Under the pieces are notes generated by a model. It was not told the DNA's origin, did no database searches, and was given only the letters and a program-made list of their open reading frames with translations. A program made the translations under genes and the position numbers. This document shows positions 37,075-48,348 of a DNA stretch of 64,000 nt, one piece after another; the stretch's first letter is position 1, and each line of letters starts with the position of its first letter. Source of the DNA: Salminus brasiliensis (lineage: Eukaryota > Chordata > Actinopteri > Characiformes > Bryconidae). The DNA lies in assembly GCF_030463535.1 (NCBI RefSeq), contig NC_132899.1:18437490-18501489 (forward strand). The letters run 5' to 3'.

Positions 37075-37222
37075 CTTTGAAGAAAGGGCTAAAAAATACC
37101 GCAGTGCAAATCCCAGGTGCGAGATCAGCCAGACTTTTATTCCTCTCAGTTTATAATTTAGATTCTGTTAAATAAGTCTCAGCAGTGCTAGAGTAAATCT
37201 ATGTGTCCTTTTGCGCGTATGA
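37075..37222 (-). other. gal: Noncoding first exon of the galanin gene (5' UTR)
   Basis: A strong donor (AAAG followed by GTAAGC on the minus strand) ends an exon at 37075, about 170 bases downstream of the TATA box. It is the expected noncoding exon 1 of a galanin gene, spliced to the ATG-bearing exon that starts at 35957. The exact transcription start is estimated, not seen. Confidence 0.55.
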
Positions 37223-37243
37223 GTCTGGGGGACAGAATGACTG

Positions 37244-37254
37244 CCTTTTATATA
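37244..37254 (-). promoter_or_regulatory. TATA box of the galanin gene
   Basis: Minus strand TATATAAAAGG about 25-30 bases before the inferred transcription start and upstream of the noncoding first exon. Confidence 0.7.
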
Positions 37255-37388
37255 GCCAGGGACATGCACCATATTAACATAATGAAAGTCTATTAGTATG
37301 AATTTCATTTATCATAATTGATGGTGTTATTACAGAGACAGGGGAGCGAGGGTGGAGGGGGAGTGATGCTACAAAGTTAATCACATGA

Positions 37389-37425
37389 ACACACACACAC
37401 ACACACACACAGACACACACACACA
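37389..37425 (+). repeat. (CA)n microsatellite
   Basis: Two closely spaced runs of AC repeat upstream of the galanin promoter. Confidence 0.9.
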
Positions 37426-37739
37426 TAAGCGAGAGAAATAGAACAGGATAGCTCAGATGGAACATTTGGAGCAATGCCACACAAAAAACACTTTACGTTC
37501 CCAAAAATAACCTATTTTTTTACCTATATCCAAACCAAGAACTATTTTAAGAGTGCGTGAAGATACTCGCAAATAGTAATAGACCTTTCCTAGCCTGGAC
37601 GGATGGTTTGGTAGATAGTGAGGTGGATGGATATGTTTAAAATAATTCCTCATCTTATTCTCATATCTAGTAATTTCTATCCAACCTTTAAAAATATTAG
37701 CAGAGTCCATTCAAACTCATTTTATCTGGCTACACACGT

Positions 37740-38060
37740 AAGTCAACATCCCTCACGCTCTCTCCAGGCAGAGATCCATTTCATTCCATGATGCGCTCCT
37801 CTACCTAATGGCTGTACCTTGCCCCAGGTGTAATTACTGTACCCGCCGCCCCCCTACAATCCATTAACAGAGAGGCCTTAAAACACTCCACCTAATTACT
37901 GACCACTAATAATATACTGAGCTTCAGTAGAACTGCGGGGAGTCTGCTCACGCTGCTCATTCAGGCCTTTTCCAGCACTGAGAGTGACGTCTAAAATCTC
38001 TGTCCTCTTGGGAGCTTCGCTTTGACCTCTTGTCAATTAACTTTTAACTTTGACCCTCAT
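37740..38060. promoter_or_regulatory. Candidate regulatory region upstream of galanin
   Basis: Less AT-rich, non-repetitive sequence 0.5-0.8 kb upstream of the galanin TATA box. It holds several TAATTA or CAATTAA homeodomain-type cores (near 37830, 37892 and 38033) and a TGACGTCT CRE-like site near 37988. No exon fits here. The call rests on composition and motifs only. Confidence 0.25.
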
Positions 38061-39042
38061 ATTCCATCATTTCTCCTTTTTTTGCATTCATAGCCTCTTA
38101 CATACATAGTCCTTATTTCTGAGTCACCCTGGAATCAATTGCCCAGGAACAAGAGAATGTCCATGAGTCTTTTTTTTAGACTTGATGTACGTGGATGTTC
38201 TCTGGATACAGTCACAGTGTTCGAATACAACCATATTAATAAGGCTGTACAATGAGTAAAACTGTAAATCACCAAAATTTCAAATATCAAACAACCAATG
38301 GACAATCATGAGACAGGACATGCGTAACAAGCGATATTTGTCCACATTAATGACACATGGCTTTGATGTCTGATAAGAATTGATATAGCTGTTTGATGAC
38401 AAATGCTATTATTTTTCCACATGGCGAGAACATGATGTTTGATGGCAAAAGATATTGATGTTTAAAGACAAATCATATTTGGACTGCCACTACGTTCTCA
38501 CAGTCCTTGTTACATATAATATATTATCATAAAGCTGTAAAGAATACACAATACCACTATCCTTAACAGTAGATAGTGTATACTCAAGTTTCAGACTGTT
38601 GACTGCTTTTCATTCAGTTTGTCTGTGTGCATGGTAGGGGCGGATGATATATTATTTATAGATGGTGAACGAAGTGCTTTCGAAACCAGCTCAGTTCAGA
38701 TGCTTTGCATGTGATCTGGAGCTCAGAAGTCACCATAAGATGCTTAGCATTGTATGCAAAGATTCTTTCACATGCTCTCCTACGAGGTTGCCATATTTCG
38801 CTCAGATACTGTGATATTGATTTAACTTGGAATTTCAGTACATAAGGTAAGTGGTGGATTTGATTGCATGGTGAAAAGTCTGTAGAAGTACTTAATGTCC
38901 TGACAGCAGTCAAATTCTTTTTGAAGATTATCAACTCTTGTGTTGCTGAAGTGAAATGGGGATTTATAGGATGTGTGATTTATAGTTTAAGCCACAAAAC
39001 GAGAGAAAAAAAAATCTAATAAAAAAAAAAGATTCTAATAAA
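38061..39042. other. No gene seen between galanin and the tetraspanin
   Basis: Noncoding. The phrase TTGATG(T/G)CTGATAAGAATTGATAT and related GATGTTTGATGGCAAAAGATATTGATG units near 38340-38480 suggest a decayed short tandem array. No supported exon. Confidence 0.35.
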
Positions 39043-39258
39043 AACTATGTATCTCCAGAACTGTGACTTTACACAAGAAAGGCAAAATGCTATAAGCTTT
39101 GAATGGAAGTCAATGTAAACTACGAGTTTATTCAGAGTAATTTAGAGCATTTCTATTGGTCCATTCATTCCGAATTATTGACACGGTGTACAGAGGCAGC
39201 TTCAGGAATCAAACCATGGAGAAAACTAAAAACAGACAAACATGGAGATACATGGTTT
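39043..39258 (+). repeat. Miniature inverted-repeat element (complete copy)
   Basis: About 215 bases bounded by CTATGTATCTCCA at the left and TGGAGATACATGG at the right, which are inverted copies of each other. Between them are GAATGGAAGTCAATGTAAAC and ATTTCTATTGGTCCATTCATTC, phrases found in partial copies elsewhere in the window. It carries no coding capacity, consistent with a non-autonomous DNA transposon. Confidence 0.7.
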
Positions 39259-39585
39259 TCATTGGACGGCAGCAATAGATAGATAGATATATGTTCAGAG
39301 GTATATATATAAATATGTGTGTTTCCATTGTTACATACTTTGTGTAAGATGTGTTTATCATGGTGTGTGGAGAGTTAATGCTGTGGCTGTGAAAGGTGAT
39401 CTGGTGGCTCTGTTTCCTTTTTGTGGCAAGAGTAATGTGAGAGAGCTCCAGGTGAGGGACTGTCTGTTCTTTTCCCTTTGTTAGTTTGATGGGTGTGGGA
39501 CTATAGTCTTGCTAACATGCACTGCATCAGCCGTAAACAAATTCACTAGAAGAGCAGTGAACTGTGTCATCAGCTTCACGTCCTG

Positions 39586-39612
39586 TTTTTTGTTTTGTTT
39601 TGTTTTGTTTTG
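39586..39612 (+). repeat. (TTTTG)n microsatellite
   Basis: Five TTTTG-type units in a row. Confidence 0.85.
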
Positions 39613-39712
39613 AGATACCAGACCACATAATTTTGACAAGGATTTAAGATGCTGAGTGAAATGTACAATTTACAATTGTATCTGCATTAATACCTTTTTT
39701 CGTTTTGCAGAT

Positions 39713-42700
39713 ATGGCATCTGAGTTCTGCCTTAGTCTCAGCAAATACTTCCTGTTTGTCTTCAACCTGGTGTTTTTTGTGAGTTGTGCATAGAAAATTT
39801 CACTTCACCTCGAATACATTAGATATGTCTGGATTAACTGAGAGAATACAAACACAGAAATCTGTTTATTTTTTCACCTTTAACAGTTCAAAAAGAGGGT
39901 TTTTTCATAGGTTCTTTAGTTTATATAGAAGTAAGACAACTCAAAGTATTAATTGAATGCATAAATGATTCTTCAAATACTAGTAAATCCATCTTGAAGC
40001 AGTTTTAGTCATAAAAATGGTTCTACAGAATATCCAAATGGGTTATTAGAAAATACCCTTTTTACAGTACTATAGTTCTTACAGTGTAGGCTAGACCTAA
40101 TTCAGATGAATCCAGATCAATATGTCCAGCCCTGATTATTTGTGTTTTAATCTGTAAATCTGAACTCTGATCTGTAAATTACTTCTACCCTTAGTTTTTA
40201 GGGTCCGCTCTGCTGTCACTGGGATTATGGATCATGTTTTCTGAGACAAGTATTCTCAGTGAGTATTTATACTCTGGCTTATCTAATCAGGATCTAATAC
40301 AAACATATTATTTTGCTTGTACTACAGCCTTATCATTCCTCAAAGACACATGCCTCATTTTAGTGCAATGTTTTCATTTCCCCTTCTTATTTGTGACTTG
40401 TAGCACCTGCTAACCGCAGGGTATATGTGTATCAAGATCAGGAAGTAGTTTGTGAACAACAACATAAATTGCTATGCAGTTGTATGAGGACAGGTGTTAA
40501 TATTCTATTAGTTTATAGTTACTATTATAATATTTTACTGCTACCATTCTACTACTTATAATTACCATTCTACTGTTCTATTCTTATTACCATTCTAAAT
40601 CATTTTACTGTTATACAGTTACCATTTTACATTTTCTATTTTCTATATAGTTCTATACCACACTGTTATTGTGCCACTGGTTTAAATTCTGCCATTATTA
40701 TTGTACTATTCTACCATTACCATTCTACAGGTATAGTTCCACGGTTACTATTTTACTATTCAACAGTTACCATTCTATTAGTTTACAATTACCATTGTAC
40801 CATAATTACACTACTATTCTACTGTTAATTTTCTACTTTTCTACTTTTCTATTACTACATTACTAGTTTCTATTCTGATACTTTATAGTTACCTTTATGT
40901 TGTTACTATTCTACTATTTAGCAGATACTGTTCTACTAGTTACCATTCTGCCATTATCATTCTACTATTCTACAGTAAAACATCTTTGGTTACTATTTTA
41001 CTATTCTACTATTCTACAATTACCATTCTACCATTATTATTCTACTATTTGCCCATTCTACAGTTACTAATTTACTATTACACAATGACCATTCTACTAT
41101 TCTACAGTTACCATTTTACTATTCCCAGTTTCTTTTTTCAATGATTACCATTTCTATGGTTCCCATTCTGGTATTCAACAGTTATTATTCTGGTATTCTG
41201 TTGTTGTATCTACTTTTTCTATCATTAAAAAATGCTAAGAAGAGCTGCATTCACTTTGTAAGAACAAGAACATGTCAAATTGTATTCAGTACATGCACAG
41301 TGTAAAACAACAGTGCTTTACGAAAATATGAATAGAAACTGAGATAGACTGAATAGTGATTATGACATGTCATTCAAAACAAGTATGGATCTATCATAAT
41401 GTCATGTCCTCATAAGAGACAAGGAAGGCAGGTTGTGAATGTGGTTTATGAGCCTATGGAACTTCTTTATCTGTAAGACTATAAGATGTATAATAACTGA
41501 ATGCTTATTTTTTGCAGTACCTGACCTGCGCTACATATCCCTGTCTCTCTTCTCCTATCTTCTGATCATCAGTGGTGCTGTCACTATATTACTAGGCTTC
41601 TTTGGCAGCCTGGGTGCTCTGAAGGAGGTCAAATGTATGCTGGCAATAGTGAGTTCTAAATCATGATAAATGATTTATTATATAAATATATATGCATAGA
41701 AAATAATGACGCACAATCATGGTTGAAGCCAGCGGGAGGGTTCTTCAGAACTCATCCATTAACCTTTATTATACATAGATTTTGAGTTACTGGTTTTCTG
41801 TTTTTTTTTCTGAGGACAATGAAATTATTGTATTATAATTACTAGTACATAGAAAGGCCTCAGAAAGGCAATGGTAACTGACTGTATCAAAACTGTATTG
41901 ATAAATCAAATTGACAAAATGCTAAAGTATTCCTAGAAGTACAAAATCAACTGATCTACGTCAATGAGCTGGGGTTTCTCTGCTGATCTGCCTCATGTTT
42001 ATCTGCAGTACTTCATCCTGCTCACTGTGCTTCTTGCGGCTCAAACAGTTGGTGGAGTTCTGCTCATTACACAGAGGAGCTTAGTAAGTCAAGCATGAAA
42101 AAACAGTCACACCCGTTTTAAGTTACTTCTTCTTTCTTGTTTTTCTTCCCTTTTTAGGGGGTGAAAGGGTGATACATCTGAAGTCTGGTTGACTCATTGT
42201 AGCTTTTTGATTATACATTAATAAATTACTAATTACTCATTTTAAAAAGACAGATTAAAGAGATCAAAGATTAAGTCCCCTTTTATATACTGACTTCTTT
42301 TTCTCACCAGTTTCAGACTTCTTTAGATGACCACATGACGAAACTTATTCTGAGCTTTAAGAAGAATGACTCAAGTCTGGATTTTATACACACTCTAGAG
42401 GCCATACAACATGAGGTGAGACCACAGTTGACCAATTGGATTCAATTCACATTTATTTATATAGCGCTTTTCACAATGAATATTGTCACAAAGCAGCTTT
42501 ACAGAGATCTGAGTCCGAGCCCCTTTTGAGCAAGCTAGTGGCAACAGTGGCAGATCAAGAGACAAAACCTTGAGAGAAACCAAGACTCAAAAAGCCATCC
42601 TCCTCTGGTAGACAACGAATAGCACAATAATAAGTCAAACAGGAAAAAACAACAATAAAACAATACTGAATCAAGTGAAAAATGGCAAATGTGCCATCAA

Positions 42701-44398
42701 GCCATAGAAGATGATGAGTGAGATGTTAAAGTCCAAGTGGATGAACAGTGACAAACATAGTCATGTAGTCAGGTGTGAATTAACCAGTGCAGGGCCCCAG
42801 AGCATGACAGCAGGCAACAGGGTACAACAGACGAACACATCTACAAAGTGTACAACAAGGAAAAAAGTCACCAAAAATATCAGCCAGTGCTGAGATAACT
42901 AGGGCTTATAAGTAACAGCGATTCTGGCTGATGTGGGGACGTCTTCTATTTTTGTGAACCTCTGACATAAATAACTGTACCGCTGCTGTCCAGTGAAAAA
43001 CATGTACTGTATCCTTATTTGTCTGTTTGGTCTGTTTGAACCCTGTAGCTGCCCAGTACCCTGTGTAAATAATTATGCATGAATGGACCAATAAAAATGC
43101 TTAGAATTGGCTAGAAATAAAATATAATTACATTGATTTCCTTTGAAAGTTAAGAGGTTTTGTTTCACCTCCTGTAAAGTGACAAATCTGCTGATTTCTA
43201 TATCTTTACATCTCCTTCACAGTTATGTATTGCTCTGATTATTTTAGGCTCAGTGCTGCGGCTGGACTGGGCCAGAACAATGGACCACAACCCCCTGCTC
43301 CTGTTTTTATCCTGTCAATGTCACAGCTAATGTTACCAATCACTTTCTCTCAGAGAGTTGCCCCTGTGCTGAGCCAAAAAACTTTACATGTGAAAAGCAT
43401 GCACAGGTGTGTTACAATGTTATTGTTATGACTTGCTTCTCTGGCATTAAGGAAGGAAAAATGCCCAAATTGTGTTACTCAGCTTTCAGAGTTACAAAGT
43501 GAAGTGAAGTTGAAGTTGCATTGCTTTGTGTGAACTGCTGTTTCTTTTTTACAGTGCTATGTATGTACTAGTGTATTTGTCATAGCAAACCGTCATGCAA
43601 AAATGTAGAAATATTATTTTCTTAACCTTTAAATAAACGAAATTGATTGTCTTCCTCAAAAACCTTTCCTGTCATCATGTTCATGCATGTTTTTATTCAT
43701 TTTTTCTCTATATAGGGATGCAAAACCATTGTGGAGAATTGGCTTGATGAACATATTCTGACCATTCTCATGGTGGTTTGTGCCCTAGCTCTGGTGGAGG
43801 TAAGACTTTCCTGCAAAAGCTTTTCTCTGTCTGAAATCTCGATGAGCATTGCAATTAAGTTACTGAAGACAGAACAAAAAATATATTATAATCTATACAA
43901 TAAAAAAGAATATAAGAAAAAAAGAAAAGCGTATATATTTATATACATATTTATATATAGTTGATGTCATGCAAAAACCTTCTCCATTTTTGTCCTTTTT
44001 TCCATTATTTGGACCTGGCAGTTGCTCTTTACATTCATGATGAATGGACCAATATAAATGCTGCATTATAAATAATTTACATTATTAATAAAAAATACAT
44101 TGACTTCCATTGAATGTTAAGAAGGTTTTTTGCCTGACAACAATGATATTATGCAGCAATGTGGGATGTTTTTTTTAAACTTTTTATGTGGTTTGTGTGT
44201 GTCCTAGTGCCTCCAGTGGGTGTGTCTTGTCACATTCTGTTGCCTTAGTCGTACTTGTCGGTGTTGCCCTCTAAGAAAGTCCTGTGGCAGCCATGTTCAG
44301 CTCTCCAGGTCTCTGTGTGAATTTGATGTTGTGCAGTGGTGCTGTGTTGTTAATGCGGTCTTTAAAAGTGGGTTCTTCAGTAAAGACATATTGTTATG

Positions 44399-44464
<66 letters not shown>

Positions 44465-44767
44465 GGTTCTTTAAAAAAAAGCAATGAAATCTTTTTATAT
44501 ATTACAAAATTGTATAGTTAGTTCAAGGAACCCATTTTGCTAAGATTGCAAGAGAAGAAAAATAGAATTATGTCAAGCTTTTATTCTAGTAATTGCGGAT
44601 CATTTCTCCTGGTCCATCGGTCCAGTTTCACTGTGAAAGTTGTAAATTGAAAAATTGGAGTTGAAAACTGTTTGGATGCCTTCACTAAACACTTATTATA
44701 TCTTTCAAATTTTAACAGAGATTTCAATGTGGAGTATTGGCAAGGTATACTGCTTGTGCTGGTTGTA

Positions 44768-44803
<36 letters not shown>

Positions 44804-45020
44804 CTGTCCCTGTTATTTATTTATTGCCTGCAGTCTTCTCTGTGGCCTATACAGTATAATATGTGAACATACTGTACTGGGGAACTGTGAGATATTGATT
44901 GTGTTATTATGTGTGTGTGTGTGTGTATGCGCTCTGTCTTCACAGATATGTGGTACGATCCTTTCGATGTGTCTGTATAGACAGGCTTCTGTGGATTACT
45001 CCTTTCCTTACTACTATTAA
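39713..45020 (+). CDS. cd37: Tetraspanin, CD37-like
   Basis: Four-helix membrane scaffold protein. Eight coding exons join in frame: 39713-39778, 40195-40258, 41518-41648, 42009-42083, 42311-42415, 43248-43406, 43716-43799 and 44946-45020, giving 252 residues. The N-terminus LSLSKYFLFVFNLVFFFLGS and the block GALKEVKCMLAIYF are tetraspanin hallmarks. The large extracellular loop has CCGW, PCSC and two N-glycosylation sequons (NVT twice). It closes with GC before helix 4. The N-terminus and the LLITQRSL-SLDDHMTKLI stretch look closest to CD37, next to CD82. The loop carries eight cysteines including an extra SCPC pair. The C-terminus ends VDYSFPYYY, a possible tyrosine sorting signal. An AATAAA at 45166-45171 is a likely polyadenylation signal. 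Family is certain; the CD37 orthology is my judgement from memory of the family. Confidence 0.85.
40500..41215 (+). repeat. Degenerate minisatellite in tetraspanin intron 2
   Basis: About 700 bases made of variants of TTACCATTCTACTATTCTACAG, with the words ACCATTCTA, CTATTCTAC and CAGTTAC repeating at irregular 15-35 base spacing. The array fills most of the intron between exons ending at 40258 and starting at 41518. Confidence 0.85.
42430..42665 (-). repeat. LINE-type 3' end in tetraspanin intron 5
   Basis: Plus strand reads ATTTATTTATATAGCGCTTTTCACAATG, TTGTCACAAAGCAGCTTTACAGA and CTTGAGAGAAACCAAGACTCAAAA. This is the reverse complement of a very common fish retrotransposon 3' end, of which another piece is at 15.4 kb. 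Confidence 0.6.
42900..43225 (-). repeat. ATGTATCTCCA-family repeat copy in tetraspanin intron 5
   Basis: Contains TGCATGAATGGACCAATAAAAATGCTTAGAATTGG, TACATTGATTTCCTTTGAAAG and TGTAAAGTGACAAAT, in the reverse order of the complete copy at 39.05 kb. Confidence 0.55.
43965..44165 (-). repeat. ATGTATCTCCA-family repeat copy in tetraspanin intron 7
   Basis: Contains CATGATGAATGGACCAATATAAATGCT and TACATTGACTTCCATTGAATGTTAAG, same orientation as the copy at 42.9 kb. Confidence 0.55.
44402..44463 (+). repeat. (TA)n microsatellite in tetraspanin intron 7
   Basis: About 60 bases of AT alternation. Confidence 0.97.
44773..44927 (+). repeat. Two (TG)n microsatellites in tetraspanin intron 7
   Basis: TG runs at 44773-44801 and 44909-44927, the second ending about 18 bases before the exon 8 acceptor. 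Confidence 0.9.
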
Positions 45021-45817
45021 ACCACATCAGGATGGAGAAAGAACCTTGACTAAAGGATATGATTGTACAATCTTTAAAGCAGGACCATTGCTGATTGCTG
45101 TATATTAGTTCATTCATGAACATTGTTTTATTCTATAAAAAAAGGAGAACTCCATTTTCGATGTAAATAAATACATACTCCTGAGAATGGCCTGTGGTGA
45201 TGTTCCATAAATGTAACCTATGGTTGATTTTTGATACTACCCTTCCAACAGGCCTTTAGGACTGATATGAAGAGTGCATGTGATTTCTGTTACACCTCTT
45301 CATTTTCCTGTCTGTCCTGCCCATCCTCCAGCCAGAGGACAGAATAGATATATATAATATTTCACCAGCCGAATGTTTTCCCATTGTTCCATGCACACAA
45401 AGGGTGACCTCAATCCTGTGGTGATGCAGTGATACTCCGGCTTTAAAGACATTGCTACCTTGTTTATTTTAAGGTCTTATCTTTTAATGATTTTAATTCA
45501 GCTTCAACAGGTCAGTGGTGAGTTTGTGAATCAAACCAAAGTCCACAGCTGGTAAATCTTCATGGATCATATAAGCACACATATACTCTAACATACATTT
45601 AACAACAGCCATTCACATACAACACACCTATCTGTAAGCTAAATAATTATTTTATATTTAGAAAAAAAGAAATGTTTGTGTTTCTGTTCATTTAGTATAT
45701 TCATTTCACAGTCACACATGCCACATGGAAGTGAGGAAGCTCATAGTGGATACGTGATACTCGTGAGTAAACCATAACTGTTGGGAGTCTTCACAGTTCC
45801 CTAGTTATCAAGTATCA

Positions 45818-45825
45818 TATAAATA
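45818..45825 (+). promoter_or_regulatory. TATA box of the Ly6-domain gene
   Basis: TATAAATA lies about 60 bases before a donor (GAGGAG followed by GTGAGA at 45883/45884) that would end a noncoding first exon. The next exon starts at 46028 and contains the start codon. Confidence 0.55.
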
Positions 45826-46033
45826 CCCATGTGGTAAGGACAGTTCTCAAACACATCCTAGCAAAGCCATCTGGATTGAGGAGGTGAGAGGAATCTATTA
45901 TCTGTATTATCAATTTCCTAAACATGCTTGTATTTATTGTGACATATTCTTAATTAGTTTTTAAATTAATTCATTATATAAATTTACTTCTTTAAACAGC
46001 ATTTATCACTTGTCCACCCATTTTTAGCTAAAG

Positions 46034-47243
46034 ATGGGACGCAGAGTGCTGGTGCTGACTGTGATTGTAGCTATCCTCTGTGGTGAGCTCACAAATCTTG
46101 CCTTGCAGTAAACCTCAGGCCTAATGTTAGTTTAATGCTACATTTTGTTGATGATATGTACACGTGCTCTACATATGTTAAATTAAGCAAATAAGTTGTA
46201 CTTTAATTTGTTAATTTTTCCTTTCATTTAAATTCTATTATATTAAATGTATTTGCTGTCTATAAATTATTAGAAGAATTTATGAAGGAACTTAAAATAA
46301 AATGTGCATATTTTATAAGTTTATATCCTGTGGAGGATTCCTACTTACACACATTTATACTGATTAGCCATAACATTAAAATCACATGACATGAAGCAAA
46401 GAATTTTTATTATCTTATAATATAAGATATATTAGGAAGCAAGTGAACAGTCAGCTCTGGGCCACTTTGTGATGGCTAGACTAAGAACTGGGTCAGAGCA
46501 TCTCCAAAACATCAGGCAGTTTATGTGAGGTGTAACTGGTATTCAGTGGTAAGTACCTACCAAAAGAAGTCCAAAGAATGACAACTGGTGGACTGGTGAC
46601 AGGGTCATGGTCAGCCCGTCTGGTCCCACTAAAGAGCTACTTTAGCACAAATTGCTGAAAAGGTTAATGCTGGGTTGGTCTTGAGGACCCTGTACCTTGC
46701 CAGGTCAGTTAATTTGGCAGGTCAAGGGAGGCTACACAATATTAAGCAGGTGATTATAATGTTATGGCTGATCATTGTATAAACTGAAATTTCCTGCTGT
46801 AAAGATGATGCTTTGAACTGATAAATACTGACTATGCCTGATGGTAGCCTCAACATAAAAAATTGTGAAACATTCATTCTCCAAACTGTGGCCATGTCAG
46901 TCGCCCAGGGCCTGAAGTGTAACTACTGCAAGAACATTGACAAGGACCATCCTGCCTGCGAGCAAACAGAGGAACGAGAATGCAGCATGGGTCTCAATAA
47001 CTGCATCACGATCTCAATGCATGAGCCAGCATGTACGTTGACCAGAAATGTATATGTATACATATAAAATATATTTCTTACTATAAAGCCACTAATGCTT
47101 CACAAATGCTCTCTAACATTGCTATTCTTGCATCTGGCCTTTCAGATGGCGAAGTGCGCAGATGTGCCTCTGACCATGAATGTGAAGCGAAAGTGCCTCA
47201 CCTGGTGGAGAGAAAATGCTGCAACACAGACCTCTGCAACTGA
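46034..47243 (+). CDS. Secreted Ly6/uPAR (three-finger) domain protein
   Basis: Small secreted protein. Three coding exons join in frame: 46034-46082, 46901-47032 and 47146-47243, giving 92 residues. A hydrophobic signal peptide (MGRRVLVLTVIVAILC) precedes the mature start near VAQGLKCNYC. The mature part has ten cysteines in Ly6 order and ends in the diagnostic CCNTDLCN immediately before the stop. There is no hydrophobic C-terminal GPI-anchor signal, so it should be secreted like SLURP proteins rather than membrane-anchored like CD59 or PSCA. The phase-1 introns fit the family. A noncoding exon (about 45845-45883) and TATA box lie upstream. Intron 1 hosts a complete inverted-repeat DNA element. 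Teleost Ly6 genes are numerous and lineage-specific, so no orthologue name is offered. An AATAAA near 47385 may serve polyadenylation. Confidence 0.85.
46356..46781 (+). mobile_element. Non-autonomous DNA transposon with terminal inverted repeats
   Basis: About 425 bases. The left end reads TATACTGATTAGCCATAACATTAAAATCAC; the right end, reverse-complemented, reads ATACAATGATCAGCCATAACATTATAATCAC, so the two termini are inverted copies over about 30 bases. No transposase frame is present. A partial copy is in VA opsin intron 3. It lies within intron 1 of the Ly6-domain gene. Confidence 0.8.
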
Positions 47244-48049
47244 CCTTCCTATACTTAGAGAGAACAGAAGAGCGAGGCTACTTAGCCAAATAATCTCCGG
47301 CATTATTTATAATTAACTTAACAAATGAATAGCTGTCGGAGCGTAGCCCTTGCTGAATGTCTAAAAGTTAATTTTGTTATTAAACAAAATAAATAACATG
47401 CACATCTGCAAAAGCTAGAGTCTGCAAAGGAATACAATTGCATTGTTTTTTTAAAGACTTTAAAGACTGTATGCTTTAATAGAGCCAGCATTTGCTTTAC
47501 ATGTACTCACAAACACACAACGCCTTTACACCCTGACCATCAAATACAAAAGTGCTTAACTCAGGAACACTGCTAAGCACAGAGGCAAAACTGGATCACA
47601 CTGACCAACTGTCATGTTCACAACTTCACACATACGTAGCACATGTTTTGTGAATTTACTTCCATTATTTTTTATGACAAAAGAAACTAACATTACATTC
47701 ACATGAGGACACAATGCATATACACAGACTAATAAGACTAAATGTTTTAATGTTTTCAAAGGTAAACAATAACAACCAGCACAAATCTATAAGATAATGT
47801 TACATTTCCTAGATTACATTCTTCCCTAATTAATCAGAATTTTAATAATGTTCCACAGGAGGACTGCTTTTGCTTAATGCTTAAGGCCCTCCTCAACATA
47901 CATCCAGATAGAAGTGTGCAATCACAGTTTTAAAAGACATAATACACGCCAGAAAAGTTGAAAACTCTTTTTTTACAGTTTACACTCTTTAAAAATAAAG
48001 GTGCTACAAAAGGTTCTTTGAGGGATGCTATAGAAGAACCACTTTTCAG

Positions 48050-48202
48050 GGTTAGGAACCATTGCTATTGCAGTGATTTCCAGCCCTGGTCCTGGAATAG
48101 CCCTGGTCTTGGTAAACACTAAAATGTGCAGGGCAGTGAGTTCTCCAGGACCAGGGTTGGGAACCATTACTATTGCAGTGATTCCCAGCCCTGGTCTTGG
48201 AA
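48050..48202 (+). repeat. Fold-back repeat remnant (CCAGCCCTGGTCCTGG family)
   Basis: Alternates CAGCCCTGGTCCTGG with its inverted form CCAGGACCAGGGTTGGGAACC around AAATGTGCAGGGCAG. A longer version is at 50.56-50.88 kb in unit B. Confidence 0.7.
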
Positions 48203-48348
48203 ATCCACATTCAGTGGATTACACATTCACTAAGGCTGCGGCTTTTGTTCAGCACAAAAAATAACACTGCATTGACACAAAAAACCATCAATCTAGTAAG
48301 ACAAAAAAAGGAAGCTCTAATGCTTATTTGAAATAGCCTTAGCCATAG

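Noticed and set aside
44220-44474. 84-codon plus-strand frame with a cysteine-rich start
   Set aside because: It lies inside tetraspanin intron 7 and ends in a TA microsatellite. The tetraspanin reads correctly from exon 7 to exon 8 without it.
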